Shown: piece by piece, positions 1 through 7,673 of the stretch
Position numbering within the stretch: position 1 is the stretch's first letter
How the letters are laid out: each line of letters opens with the position of its first letter
NCBI GenBank assembly: GCA_963752695.1
Contig: CAVVZB010000002.1
Location: 1,240,001-1,304,000 of the forward strand
Source: Bog-113 sp963752695
Lineage (GTDB): Bacteria > Acidobacteriota > Terriglobia > Bryobacterales > Bryobacteraceae
Length of the DNA: 64,000 bases
Direction of reading: 5' to 3'
The notes under the pieces: model-generated
The model's database searches: none
Seen by the model: the letters and a program-made list of their open reading frames with translations, nothing else
What the model was told of the DNA's origin: nothing
Translations under genes and position numbers: made by a program

Positions 1-86
1 GCCTTCGTAACAGCAGACGGCCAGCGACCAAAAACGTTTGCGAAAACGATGGAGAAACGTTGCAGGTCGAGGCTTCGTCTAAGCCG

Positions 87-1229
87 TTACGCGGAGTACT
101 CGCGCAGCCGTGGAAGAACTCCGAAAAACGTGAGAAGCGCGATGACCAGGGCGCCTGCAGGCGCGACGAATTCCAGCCCGGAGAGATCCTGAAACGCGGT
201 GGCGACCGAGGTCTCAAGCGTCGGCCCGGTATCGGCGGAGACGGGCTGATTGAGCGACTCCGAGACTGTAGCAGGTGGAAAATGTAAAGGATCGAGCTTA
301 TGACGGCTGGCATCCCGCACAAGGGTTTTCTGCCGGTCGATGGCTTGCAGATGCTGATGTTCGGTATCGAAGACCTGCTGCTTCATCGTTCTAAAATCCC
401 GATCTTCCCGCTGAAAAACCTGGACCGAATAACTCGAGAAAGCAACCGTTGCGATAGTAGCAGCGAAGAGCAAAGGATTGATCAGACGCCGGGTGCGGGA
501 AGCGATCAACCATTGCAGGGCGACAAGAGTGGTGAAAGTAAGTAACGCGGACGTAGTTAAGAAAACAAAGAGTGCGCGCGCTAATTTGTTCTGCTGGGCA
601 TACGTGGCTTCGACAATCTGGCTTAAGCTTCCGTTTAGAGTTTGGGCTGTGGGTATCAGGATGCGATCCATTCTTGCGGCCGCGCGGCGGTAACCGCCGA
701 GATCACCGGCGCGCCACCGGTCGGGTGCCCACTCCATGTCTGAGCAATAAAAGCCGAACATGATCTCAAGGTCTCGCAGAGGTACCCGCTCCAAATCGCG
801 GTAGGACATATTCTCGGCGGCGCCGATTATTGAATCGGCTACTTCTTGGCGGCGTATTCCGAAAGCCAACGGGTTGGACGACCCAACCATCAGAATCTCG
901 GTGACCGCGCTGGCGTCCAGATCGAGCAACGAACCCTGCATGCGATCAGTGGTAAGGACACCCGGTCCGGCTTGGCGGCCGATTTTGGTCAAGGCATCGC
1001 GCGCGAAGAAAGTATCGGCGAGGGCGGCGGACAAGAGCAACAGAGTGGCTAGAAAAACCGCGTAGATGCCTAGCCGGAATAACGCGGGCGTACTCCAGGC
1101 GACCGGTGGGGCGGGCGGAGACAGAATCAAGTGGGCCGGCTTGGCGGACCGCGCGGGCGAGACTTTCGTCTTGGATTTGAGCTTCCGCGCTACCTTGCGT
1201 GTCACAGTCCCGTGCACGGCGCCAATCAA
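87..1229 (-). CDS. Four-helix membrane protein, GlnX-like by architecture and context
   Basis: A 380-residue inner-membrane protein. It has a basic N-terminal tail, a first hydrophobic helix at about residues 47-70, an extracytoplasmic domain of about 145 residues, two closely spaced helices at about 217-270, a second soluble segment and a last helix at about 355-373. It starts at TTG, which overlaps the TGA of the FHA gene (TTGA), and is the last gene of the kinase operon inside the window. In mycobacteria PknG is encoded with GlnX (a four-helix membrane protein with a periplasmic domain) and the solute-binding protein GlnH. The topology and partner here suggest the same role, passing a periplasmic nutrient signal to the kinase. 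That role is inferred; I see no sequence signature that proves homology. Bases 1-86 hold no gene I can support. Confidence 0.8.
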   Translation of the reverse strand: MIGAVHGTVTRKVARKLKSKTKVSPARSAKPAHLILSPPAPPVAWSTPALFRLGIYAVFLATLLLLSAALADTFFARDALTKIGRQAGPGVLTTDRMQGSLLDLDASAVTEILMVGSSNPLAFGIRRQEVADSIIGAAENMSYRDLERVPLRDLEIMFGFYCSDMEWAPDRWRAGDLGGYRRAAARMDRILIPTAQTLNGSLSQIVEATYAQQNKLARALFVFLTTSALLTFTTLVALQWLIASRTRRLINPLLFAATIATVAFSSYSVQVFQREDRDFRTMKQQVFDTEHQHLQAIDRQKTLVRDASRHKLDPLHFPPATVSESLNQPVSADTGPTLETSVATAFQDLSGLEFVAPAGALVIALLTFFGVLPRLREYSA

Positions 1230-1819
1230 GACGAAGCCTTTACCCGCACGCTGGTCCAGTGGCCGAGGGTGAACACGTCGCCATCGTGCAACGGGACATC
1301 GGTCAGGGTTGGAACGGGATTGCCATTCAAAATAACGCCGTTTACCGAGCCCACATCGCGCAGAGTGAGAGTCCCATCGGAGGAGCGGGTCAGCAGGGCA
1401 TGGCGGTGGGAAATTGCATCGTCCTGGTCCAGACAGATGTCGGGATGAATGGCGCGGCGTTCGCTCTGTCGGCCGATGAGAGTGGCCTCATTCACAAGCG
1501 GGATGGTCAGAGGGTCGAACCCCCCGGGCGGGTGAGGACTTTCCGCTTTCGCGAGCGTTGGATCCACGCTGACGATGACTTCCCATCGAGGGATGGCGGG
1601 GACTGCGGCAGGCGGCGCGGGCCGCAATTCGCCATGAGTTCCCGTAGAAAAGTTGAAGCCGCAGATCTCGCAGAAGATGGCAGTGGCGGGCTCGCGTTTC
1701 GCGCCGCAGTCCGGACAGGCGGCACTGAGTTCCGTCGCAGGCGGTATCCGGGCTCCACAGACCGAACAGAAGTCAGGGTCGGCGGATTCGTGATCTTTCG
1801 GGCAGCGGAAGGATGGCAT
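1226..1819 (-). CDS. Double zinc-ribbon plus FHA-domain protein
   Basis: A 197-residue soluble protein. Residues 1-55 carry four CxxC-type knuckles (for example CSVCG, CPDCG, CEICG), which form two zinc ribbons. Residues about 110-195 are a forkhead-associated domain with the conserved GR, SxxH (ISHRHA) and NG (SVNGVILNG) positions. FHA domains bind phosphothreonine, so it is the natural reader of the kinase encoded three genes upstream and may carry phosphorylated signals to the membrane protein that overlaps its 3' end. The ATG lies 5 bp after the stop of the VWA gene. The same kind of zinc-ribbon head occurs on the kinase and phosphatase of this operon. Confidence 0.9.
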   Translation of the reverse strand: MPSFRCPKDHESADPDFCSVCGARIPPATELSAACPDCGAKREPATAIFCEICGFNFSTGTHGELRPAPPAAVPAIPRWEVIVSVDPTLAKAESPHPPGGFDPLTIPLVNEATLIGRQSERRAIHPDICLDQDDAISHRHALLTRSSDGTLTLRDVGSVNGVILNGNPVPTLTDVPLHDGDVFTLGHWTSVRVKASS

Positions 1820-1824
1820 GACGG

Positions 1825-3102
1825 TCAGGCAGGCTGAGGCAGGCGGCTGGTCTTAGTGGAACGGGTTTCGAGAGCCATGGCGGCCTCTTTGGGGACATCG
1901 GCTTTCAGCCGCACGGTTCCCTTTTCGGCATCGTCCACGTCCACTACGGTCCGCAGAAGGCGGGCGGTAGCATCATTGCCGGACTGGTGGGCCAGGCGCA
2001 CGGCTTGCCCTAACTTGCGGGTCGCCTCGCTGGTGTTGCCAAGCGCGCGAGCGTCCAGTCCGTCTTGAATGGCGGTGGCCAGTTCGGCCTGCCCGGTGTA
2101 GTGAGCAACGCGCCGGTCGATTTTGGTGGATTTCGATTCATCGCTCGTCCAGATGGCGAGGATGCGGGCTTCGGCGACTTTGGTTTCGAGGCTGTTTCGT
2201 GTAAAGACCAAGCTGGCGCGTCCGGCAAGCATCTCATCGCCCACTTCGCCCGGTTTCACTTCGATGCAGAAATGATACTCGCGGGACTCGGCGCGGCCCC
2301 AGGCACCGGTGGGGAAATCGGTCAGCTGAGGTTTCGCCTGGCGAGCGCGCGCGGTGAGATCGACAATCAACGGACTTACCTGTTTGCAGAAAAGGATGCG
2401 GGCCCCGAGAGGTGTCCAGAGGCGTAGCGAAACGTCGCTGACCTCTTTGTTGAGGGCGCGTTTAAGAATGTTCTGAAGATCGGCCTCAATCATCGCGGGC
2501 TGTGGAATGATATCGGTGGTCCCGAGAAGGCAGCTGGAGATTTGTTGTAACTGGCCGACAATCCAATCGGACCCGACGCCGCGGCATTCGCACTGAAAGA
2601 CGCCGTCGCACTCGAGCAGCGTGGCATTGAGGCGGGCTTCATCTTCTTTTTCATTTTCACCATCGGTCAACAGGAGAGCCTGGCGGATGGCACGCGGCAT
2701 GAGCTGAAATTGGAACAGAGCTTTGTCGAGCCAGGTGGAAATGCAGGTGCCACCCGCCGCGCGGATCTGTTTGATGGCGGCAACGGCGCGCAGCTTATTA
2801 TCAGGCGTGGCGAGCACGGTGGGAACGATCAGTTGGCCGTCTTCGGCTCCGGCGATGACGAAAAACGAGGTTTCTTCGGGAAGCAGCCCGACGAGCCGGA
2901 TCATGGCCTCTTTTGCGGCGTGGATCTTGCCGGCTTGCATGGAACCGGAGTTGTCGCAGATGATGCCGATCAGCTTGCCGGAGACTGGCTGGGCGGCAGC
3001 GGCGTCGTTGCCTTCGGCGCTGACGGTCATGATTGCGTGCACTTCACGCGCGCCATCGGGCAAGTAAGGGTTCTGAAAGACCTCGGCTTTAAAGTTCGTC
3101 AT
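1825..3102 (-). CDS. VWA-domain protein of the PknG-type operon
   Basis: A 425-residue cytoplasmic protein with no signal peptide. A von Willebrand factor A fold spans about residues 42-215. The metal-ion-dependent adhesion site is intact: DNSGSM at about residue 50, a GGTCIS threonine near 120 and LLTDGENE. The remainder is a beta-rich segment followed by a helical C-terminus (about 340-425). I chose the ATG at 3102 over an in-frame TTG at 3117 because GAAGGA sits 5-6 bases before it. It overlaps the end of the phosphatase gene by 14 bp, so the two are probably translationally coupled. VWA proteins of such operons are thought to act as metal-dependent protein-binding adaptors; the partner is unknown. 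Confidence 0.87.
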   Translation of the reverse strand: MTNFKAEVFQNPYLPDGAREVHAIMTVSAEGNDAAAAQPVSGKLIGIICDNSGSMQAGKIHAAKEAMIRLVGLLPEETSFFVIAGAEDGQLIVPTVLATPDNKLRAVAAIKQIRAAGGTCISTWLDKALFQFQLMPRAIRQALLLTDGENEKEDEARLNATLLECDGVFQCECRGVGSDWIVGQLQQISSCLLGTTDIIPQPAMIEADLQNILKRALNKEVSDVSLRLWTPLGARILFCKQVSPLIVDLTARARQAKPQLTDFPTGAWGRAESREYHFCIEVKPGEVGDEMLAGRASLVFTRNSLETKVAEARILAIWTSDESKSTKIDRRVAHYTGQAELATAIQDGLDARALGNTSEATRKLGQAVRLAHQSGNDATARLLRTVVDVDDAEKGTVRLKADVPKEAAMALETRSTKTSRLPQPA

Positions 3103-4093
3103 GCATTCCTTCGCCAACCTTTAATACGGCGACCGTAATGTTATCGTTCCCGCCTTTCGCGCGGGCAAATCCGACCAACTCCCGGCAGGTGTCGACAGCG
3201 TCGCCATCGGGCAGCGATTGCAGGAGCGCGACGAGATCTTCGGGAGCCGGAGCGTAGTTCCAGAGGCCGTCAGAACAAAGGAGGAGCTTGCCGGGACCGG
3301 GGATAGGGAATTCGGCCATGGCGGTGGGAACGGAATCGGAGGCATCGGCGCCGAGCCAGTGGGTGATGGCGTGCGATTGCGGCGACGCATAGGCCGCGGT
3401 CGGGGTCATTTCCCCGGACTGGATCACCTCGGTGCACCAGGAGTGGTCTTCGGTGAGCTGATGGATGCCAGTGGCATCGAACCAGTAGGCGCGGCTATCG
3501 CCCCGCCACCCGATGACGATGTTTTGGGCTTGGACCACGGCGGCAACGATGGTGGTAGCTGGGCCATCGGCAGGCGGGAAGTTGGGCTCGGCAAGCGACA
3601 GGACGGAGAGATGGGCGGCGTCGATGGCGGTGCGGACTTCGGGCGGGCCAATGGGTTGAGCGAGCAGTTTTTCGAAGGCGAGAGCTGCGCTATCGGCGGC
3701 GGCAGCCGAGGCGAGGTCGGGGTCCCGCACGCTCGAAACGCCATCGGTGACGATCAGAATGGAAGCGCCAGGAACGGCTTTGAGGACCAGATAATCCTCA
3801 TTTCGATGGTGCCGGAGACCGCGGTCGGTGACGCCTGCCAGCGCGGAAGAGATGACAATTTCAACGTGGTCGCGCCCACGCTGTTCGCGGCGAAATCCGC
3901 ACTCGCAGCAGAAGCCTTCGGGATCGATTCCGGCGGAGACGGCCTGGCATTTGGGACAGGCGAGATCGCTAACGTCCTGGAGTTCCGGGGCTTCGGGGGG
4001 CAGAGCCGTCCCGCAGAGTTCGCAGAAGAGGTCGCCCGCGGGGTGAGGCGTGTCACAGGACGGGCAGTTGCTATTTGCGATCTCAGGGGTCAA
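3089..4093 (-). CDS. PP2C-family Ser/Thr phosphatase with N-terminal zinc ribbons
   Basis: A 334-residue protein. Residues 10-27 and 46-65 hold two C4 zinc ribbons (CPSC/CELC and CPKC/CCEC). A PP2C catalytic domain follows from about residue 80: RxxNED at 97-100, the metal-binding DG at 117-118 (VTDGVSS), GDSRAYW, CSDGLW and the terminal DNITVAVL. All the metal-coordinating acidic positions I would expect are present, so it should be an active Mn/Mg-dependent phosphatase that reverses the neighbouring kinase. It starts at TTG overlapping the kinase stop codon (TTGA), the same junction type as at the far end of the operon, which implies fixed kinase:phosphatase stoichiometry. Confidence 0.92.
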   Translation of the reverse strand: MTPEIANSNCPSCDTPHPAGDLFCELCGTALPPEAPELQDVSDLACPKCQAVSAGIDPEGFCCECGFRREQRGRDHVEIVISSALAGVTDRGLRHHRNEDYLVLKAVPGASILIVTDGVSSVRDPDLASAAAADSAALAFEKLLAQPIGPPEVRTAIDAAHLSVLSLAEPNFPPADGPATTIVAAVVQAQNIVIGWRGDSRAYWFDATGIHQLTEDHSWCTEVIQSGEMTPTAAYASPQSHAITHWLGADASDSVPTAMAEFPIPGPGKLLLCSDGLWNYAPAPEDLVALLQSLPDGDAVDTCRELVGFARAKGGNDNITVAVLKVGEGMHDEL

Positions 4094-6258
4094 AACAGTG
4101 TCCTTGGGCGGACCCGGTTGGCTTCGTCGATCAGACGAATCTTCTCGCTGACTGGGGCGAGGCGCGCGACGGCTCGCAACGATTGCTCGAGACCCTGCCG
4201 CATGTACGACTCTTTGACGGGATAGCCGAGGACGCGAACGGACGAACTTGCTTTGACGTGTCCGGTGACAAGGAGTTTGAGGGCGGCGGCGAACACTTGT
4301 CCGGCGAGGCGGTGCCGCTCGATGCCATCGACCGAAAGCTCTTCGAGGGTGCTAGAGGCGGTGGCAAGCTCTTCGAGTCCGGGCATGGAACGGCCGTTGC
4401 GGATCATGGACCGGGTGGCTTCGACGCGCGAGCAGGAATGAAGGTTGGACTCCGGCGGGATACGGTTGAGGGCGGCAACGGAGCCGCGCCGATCACCGGC
4501 TTCGGCGAGGCAGCGGGCCAGGCCAAAGCAGGCGGAGCCGAAGTTCGGGTCGGTGCGCGCGACCAGGTCGTACATGCGGGTGGCGATGTTGAAGTTGCCG
4601 GCTTGCTCGGCGGCCATGGCGAAGGCGAGTTTGGGGGCGAGTTCGCCGGGCAGATCGAAGTAGATCTGATCGAAGATGGCCTGGGCTTCGAGCGGTTTGC
4701 GGAGGGAGAGCAGCAGGCGGCCACGAATCCAGTTGGCGCGCCAATCCCAGGGGTCGGCCTGTTCAAGGGTGGTAAGCAGGCGGCCAGCTTCGTCCTCGTG
4801 ACCGGAATCGATGAGGCAGTTGGCGAGTCGCAGGGGGGCTTCGACCGAATCGGGCCATTGCAGGAACAGTTGGCCCAAGGCCTCGACGCGAAGGGCGGAC
4901 GTGGGCAGTGCGGCGGCGTCGCGGACCAGATTGGAAGCAGGGTCGGCCGGATCGATCAAGGGCATGGGAAGCTGCCGGTAATCAGGCCCGATGGAATCGA
5001 GGTAGTGCGGGAGAGCGGCGCTGAGCAGATCGCCGCTGAAGAGGTTGCCGGAACCGGGGCGCGGAATGCCGGTTTGGGCGGCAACCACTTCGCGCAGGAC
5101 GCCAAGGAGTTGATCGGCCATAATTTCTGCGGATTCAAAGCGATCGCTGGCATTCGGCGCGGTGGCTTTCAGCAGAAACCGGTAGAGCGACTCCTGTTCG
5201 GCGAAGAGCGGTTCCTGATCGGGACCGGGCAAAGTGTGGAGATGCTCGGCGCCGAAGCCGCGAATGTCGATGAGCAGAACGGCGAGCGTACGGCCGATGG
5301 TAAACAGGTCTGATTCGATGGTGGGACCATCGCTGGCTTCCGGCGCGCTATATCCAACGGTGCCGTAGATATCACCTTTCTGGTCTCCGAGGCGGCGCAC
5401 ACCACCGAGGTCGATCAATTTGACGTCGTCGCACTCGAGCATCACGTTTTCGGGTTTGAAGTCGCAATAGACCAAGCCCATGCGGTGCAGGTAGCTGAAA
5501 GCGCCGAGGATGCGGTGAATGTAGGCGATGGCTTCGGCGGGTGGCAGGGGACCGCGTTTGCGGCGGACGTCGCGCAAGGTCTGGCCGCCGACATATTCCA
5601 TCACGATAAAACCTTCGGAATCGAGCTGGACGAAGTTGTAGATCCCGACGATGTTCGGGTGACGGACGGCAGCGAGGAACTGGCGCTCGGCAACGGCAAC
5701 GGCGGCCGCGGCGGCGTCCTCGGTATTGAGCAGGCCTTTGAGAACGACGTATCGCGACAGGAGGCGATCAAAGGCGAGGTAGATCCAGCCGAGTCCGCCA
5801 TAAGCCAGCGCGCCTTTCACTTCATAGTGCGCGGCGATGACGTCGCCCGGTTTCAGTGTGGCAATGAAGGAGTAACGTTGGCCACACTTGCCGCAGAAGC
5901 CACGCTCCCGGCTGAGTTTGTGATCGCACCGACCGCAGTAGCGCTTATTTTCGGGGACGCGGGCTTCGGCCATGAGCGCGTTTTCGGGAGCAGTGGAAGG
6001 CAGATCGGGCAGAGTGACCAGATCGGCCCCGAGTTGCTTACGGGCGTTCTGAGACGAGGAGCGGCGCGAGCTGCGGGTGCCGAACGCGGCGCGGCTGATC
6101 GGGGTGGAACCAGTTCCGGTGGCGGTGGGCATGGAACGCGCCGGAGACGCGGGTGGCGGAGCGGGCGGCTTGGGAGCCGCAGAAAGGCCACAGACTCCGC
6201 AGTAGCCATCCTCGATCATGCCCTCGCATCCGGGCTGTTTGCACTGCGTCCGCGCCAT
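4090..6258 (-). CDS. pknG: PknG-type Ser/Thr protein kinase (zinc ribbons, kinase, TPR)
   Basis: A 722-residue soluble kinase. The N-terminus has the PknG-family zinc motif (PGCEGMIEDGYCGVCG) and, at about residues 108-130, a second ribbon (CGRCDHKL, CGKCGQRYSF). The kinase domain begins near residue 137: a glycine loop YGGLGWIYLA, the lysine in VVLKGLL, the catalytic loop YCDFKPENVM in place of HRD, and the metal-binding LIDLGGV in place of DFG. From about residue 440 to the end it is helical with TPR-like repeats. The order ribbon-kinase-TPR and the DFKPEN loop are hallmarks of PknG, which in actinobacteria controls 2-oxoglutarate dehydrogenase through an FHA protein. It follows the 377-residue protein by 22 bp and overlaps the phosphatase gene by 4 bp. 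The substrate here is unknown. Confidence 0.93.
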   Translation of the reverse strand: MARTQCKQPGCEGMIEDGYCGVCGLSAAPKPPAPPPASPARSMPTATGTGSTPISRAAFGTRSSRRSSSQNARKQLGADLVTLPDLPSTAPENALMAEARVPENKRYCGRCDHKLSRERGFCGKCGQRYSFIATLKPGDVIAAHYEVKGALAYGGLGWIYLAFDRLLSRYVVLKGLLNTEDAAAAAVAVAERQFLAAVRHPNIVGIYNFVQLDSEGFIVMEYVGGQTLRDVRRKRGPLPPAEAIAYIHRILGAFSYLHRMGLVYCDFKPENVMLECDDVKLIDLGGVRRLGDQKGDIYGTVGYSAPEASDGPTIESDLFTIGRTLAVLLIDIRGFGAEHLHTLPGPDQEPLFAEQESLYRFLLKATAPNASDRFESAEIMADQLLGVLREVVAAQTGIPRPGSGNLFSGDLLSAALPHYLDSIGPDYRQLPMPLIDPADPASNLVRDAAALPTSALRVEALGQLFLQWPDSVEAPLRLANCLIDSGHEDEAGRLLTTLEQADPWDWRANWIRGRLLLSLRKPLEAQAIFDQIYFDLPGELAPKLAFAMAAEQAGNFNIATRMYDLVARTDPNFGSACFGLARCLAEAGDRRGSVAALNRIPPESNLHSCSRVEATRSMIRNGRSMPGLEELATASSTLEELSVDGIERHRLAGQVFAAALKLLVTGHVKASSSVRVLGYPVKESYMRQGLEQSLRAVARLAPVSEKIRLIDEANRVRPRTLF

Positions 6259-6280
6259 CGTTACCCGGAGATACGAAAGT

Positions 6281-7414
6281 CTAGTGCCGTCCGTTCAGCG
6301 TGGATTCGAATTGGGAGACCAAGTGTACAGCGTCGCGTAGCGGAGTGGGGCGGACGTGCAGCATGGAACTGGCGCGCTGCCCGATGTCGGTAAGACGTGG
6401 ATCTTCGGCGAGCCCGCGCGCGCTGGCCTTGGCTCTTAACGCGGAGAGACGTCCACGCAACTCGCGGCGAAGTTGCAGAGGCGCGAGATTCTCATGACAG
6501 GCGCGCTCTTCGACGGCGATCAATTCGGTGACGTGGCTGGTCCAGTGCGCGAGGCCAACGCAAACGGGGTCGAGCACGCCTTCGGAGAGTTTGGACTCCA
6601 GGCGGGTGAGCCAGTCGGCTAGAGCGGTGATGCGATCCCAGGGCAAAGGGGGCGTGGGCAGGGCATGGGCGCTGATCTTGGCTTTGCACTCGGTACAAAG
6701 TTCTTCGGCTTCCTGCCGGAGATCGACCAGATGCTGCAGCAACTCCCTGCCCCGCTGGAGGTCGAGATGGATATTAGCCCGCTGCTGAACCAGGGTTTCC
6801 ACGGTGAGTTGGGTCGCGCTGAGGAGAGGTTGGATCTCGCGATCGAAGTCGCGGTTGGCGCCCATCGGGTCAGTAAGGACGCGCGCCCGGAGAGCGCCGG
6901 TCTGCTGGCGGAGTTGGGTGGTGGAAGGCTCGTCCGGGTGGGCATGTAGGAAGGACGCGGCGGCAGCTAACTTCTCATCGAGCAGCTTCCAGATGCGATC
7001 GACTTCGAAGAGGGCGTCATGCGCGGTGTGGAAAGAATGCGTCATCTGGCCGAGCAGCTGCCGGGGGGTGATGGCGGCGTTGTTGGGTAGTGAGATTGAC
7101 GGCTGGATTAGCAGACGTTCAATGGCGGAGACTTTTTGATCGGCCAGACGATCGAAACGGGTGATTTGTTGGCGCAGTTCGTTCGCCCTCTGGACGGTAT
7201 CCGAGAGCAGGCCGAACTCGCGCATAAAGGCTTCGGCGGCGAGGATGGCGGGGCCGAGGTGCGCTTCCGTTACACCGGCAAGCTTCAAGCGCGGGGAACC
7301 GCCGATCAGCATTTCGTAACTGGGCAGATTGTGCAGCTCAAGCAAATCACGGGCGGCGGTATCCATGATCGCTTTCCATTCAGCGAGAAGTTTGTCGAGC
7401 TTACCGAGCGTCAT
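6281..7414 (-). CDS. Unrecognised helical protein leading the kinase operon
   Basis: A 377-residue, highly charged and leucine-rich protein that should be almost wholly alpha-helical, with coiled-coil-like stretches across about residues 85-230. It has no signal peptide, membrane segment or catalytic motif that I can identify. It has only a few scattered cysteines and no zinc ribbon, unlike three of its operon partners. It is the first gene of the minus-strand operon and ends 22 bp before the kinase start, so it should be made with the kinase, phosphatase, VWA and FHA proteins. A scaffold or kinase substrate is a guess from context only. The upstream intergenic region holds the operator-like element at 7480-7528. 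Confidence 0.82.
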   Translation of the reverse strand: MTLGKLDKLLAEWKAIMDTAARDLLELHNLPSYEMLIGGSPRLKLAGVTEAHLGPAILAAEAFMREFGLLSDTVQRANELRQQITRFDRLADQKVSAIERLLIQPSISLPNNAAITPRQLLGQMTHSFHTAHDALFEVDRIWKLLDEKLAAAASFLHAHPDEPSTTQLRQQTGALRARVLTDPMGANRDFDREIQPLLSATQLTVETLVQQRANIHLDLQRGRELLQHLVDLRQEAEELCTECKAKISAHALPTPPLPWDRITALADWLTRLESKLSEGVLDPVCVGLAHWTSHVTELIAVEERACHENLAPLQLRRELRGRLSALRAKASARGLAEDPRLTDIGQRASSMLHVRPTPLRDAVHLVSQFESTLNGRH

Positions 7415-7479
7415 GGTAGTTTTTGGGCCCAGAAGAGGGAACGTACGGGAAGGCCGATTTGTTCCGGCGGGCGGGGCGC

Positions 7480-7528
7480 ATTGTGCATAGTTGTGCAGGT
7501 TTTCAAAAATTCAGGGATGCACAAGCGG
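7480..7528. promoter_or_regulatory. Operator-like element, copy A (three TTGTGCA half-sites)
   Basis: The order is attgtgca, 3 bp, ttgtgcag, 19 bp, tgcacaagcgg. The first two half-sites are direct repeats exactly 10 bp apart (one helical turn) and the third is inverted. The same arrangement with identical spacing recurs at 51780-51828, while the 3-bp and 19-bp spacers differ. It lies 66 bp upstream of the minus-strand kinase operon and 146 bp upstream of the DUF1553 gene, so it could regulate either. A repressor or activator binding as a dimer plus a third site is the simplest reading. Confidence 0.6.
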
Positions 7529-7673
7529 TAAATTTACGCGCCATAGTTTCCGATTTCAGTATAGGTACGGGTACTCGGTGTCGAGCGCATGGTGACGAGG
7601 TAAGTGATTGAGAGTGTTGGGATAAAAAACTTCCAGGGATGTGGATAGGGCAGAACTAAGATATTGTGGTGGC

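Noticed and set aside
3218..4225. 335-codon plus-strand frame over the phosphatase gene
   Set aside because: Antisense shadow; the minus strand has a full PP2C domain with all motifs.
4075..5313. 412-codon open frame on the plus strand
   Set aside because: Antisense shadow of the kinase gene: G+C-rich codon bias of the real gene keeps the opposite frame open. The product is Gly/Glu-rich with no domain or ribosome site.
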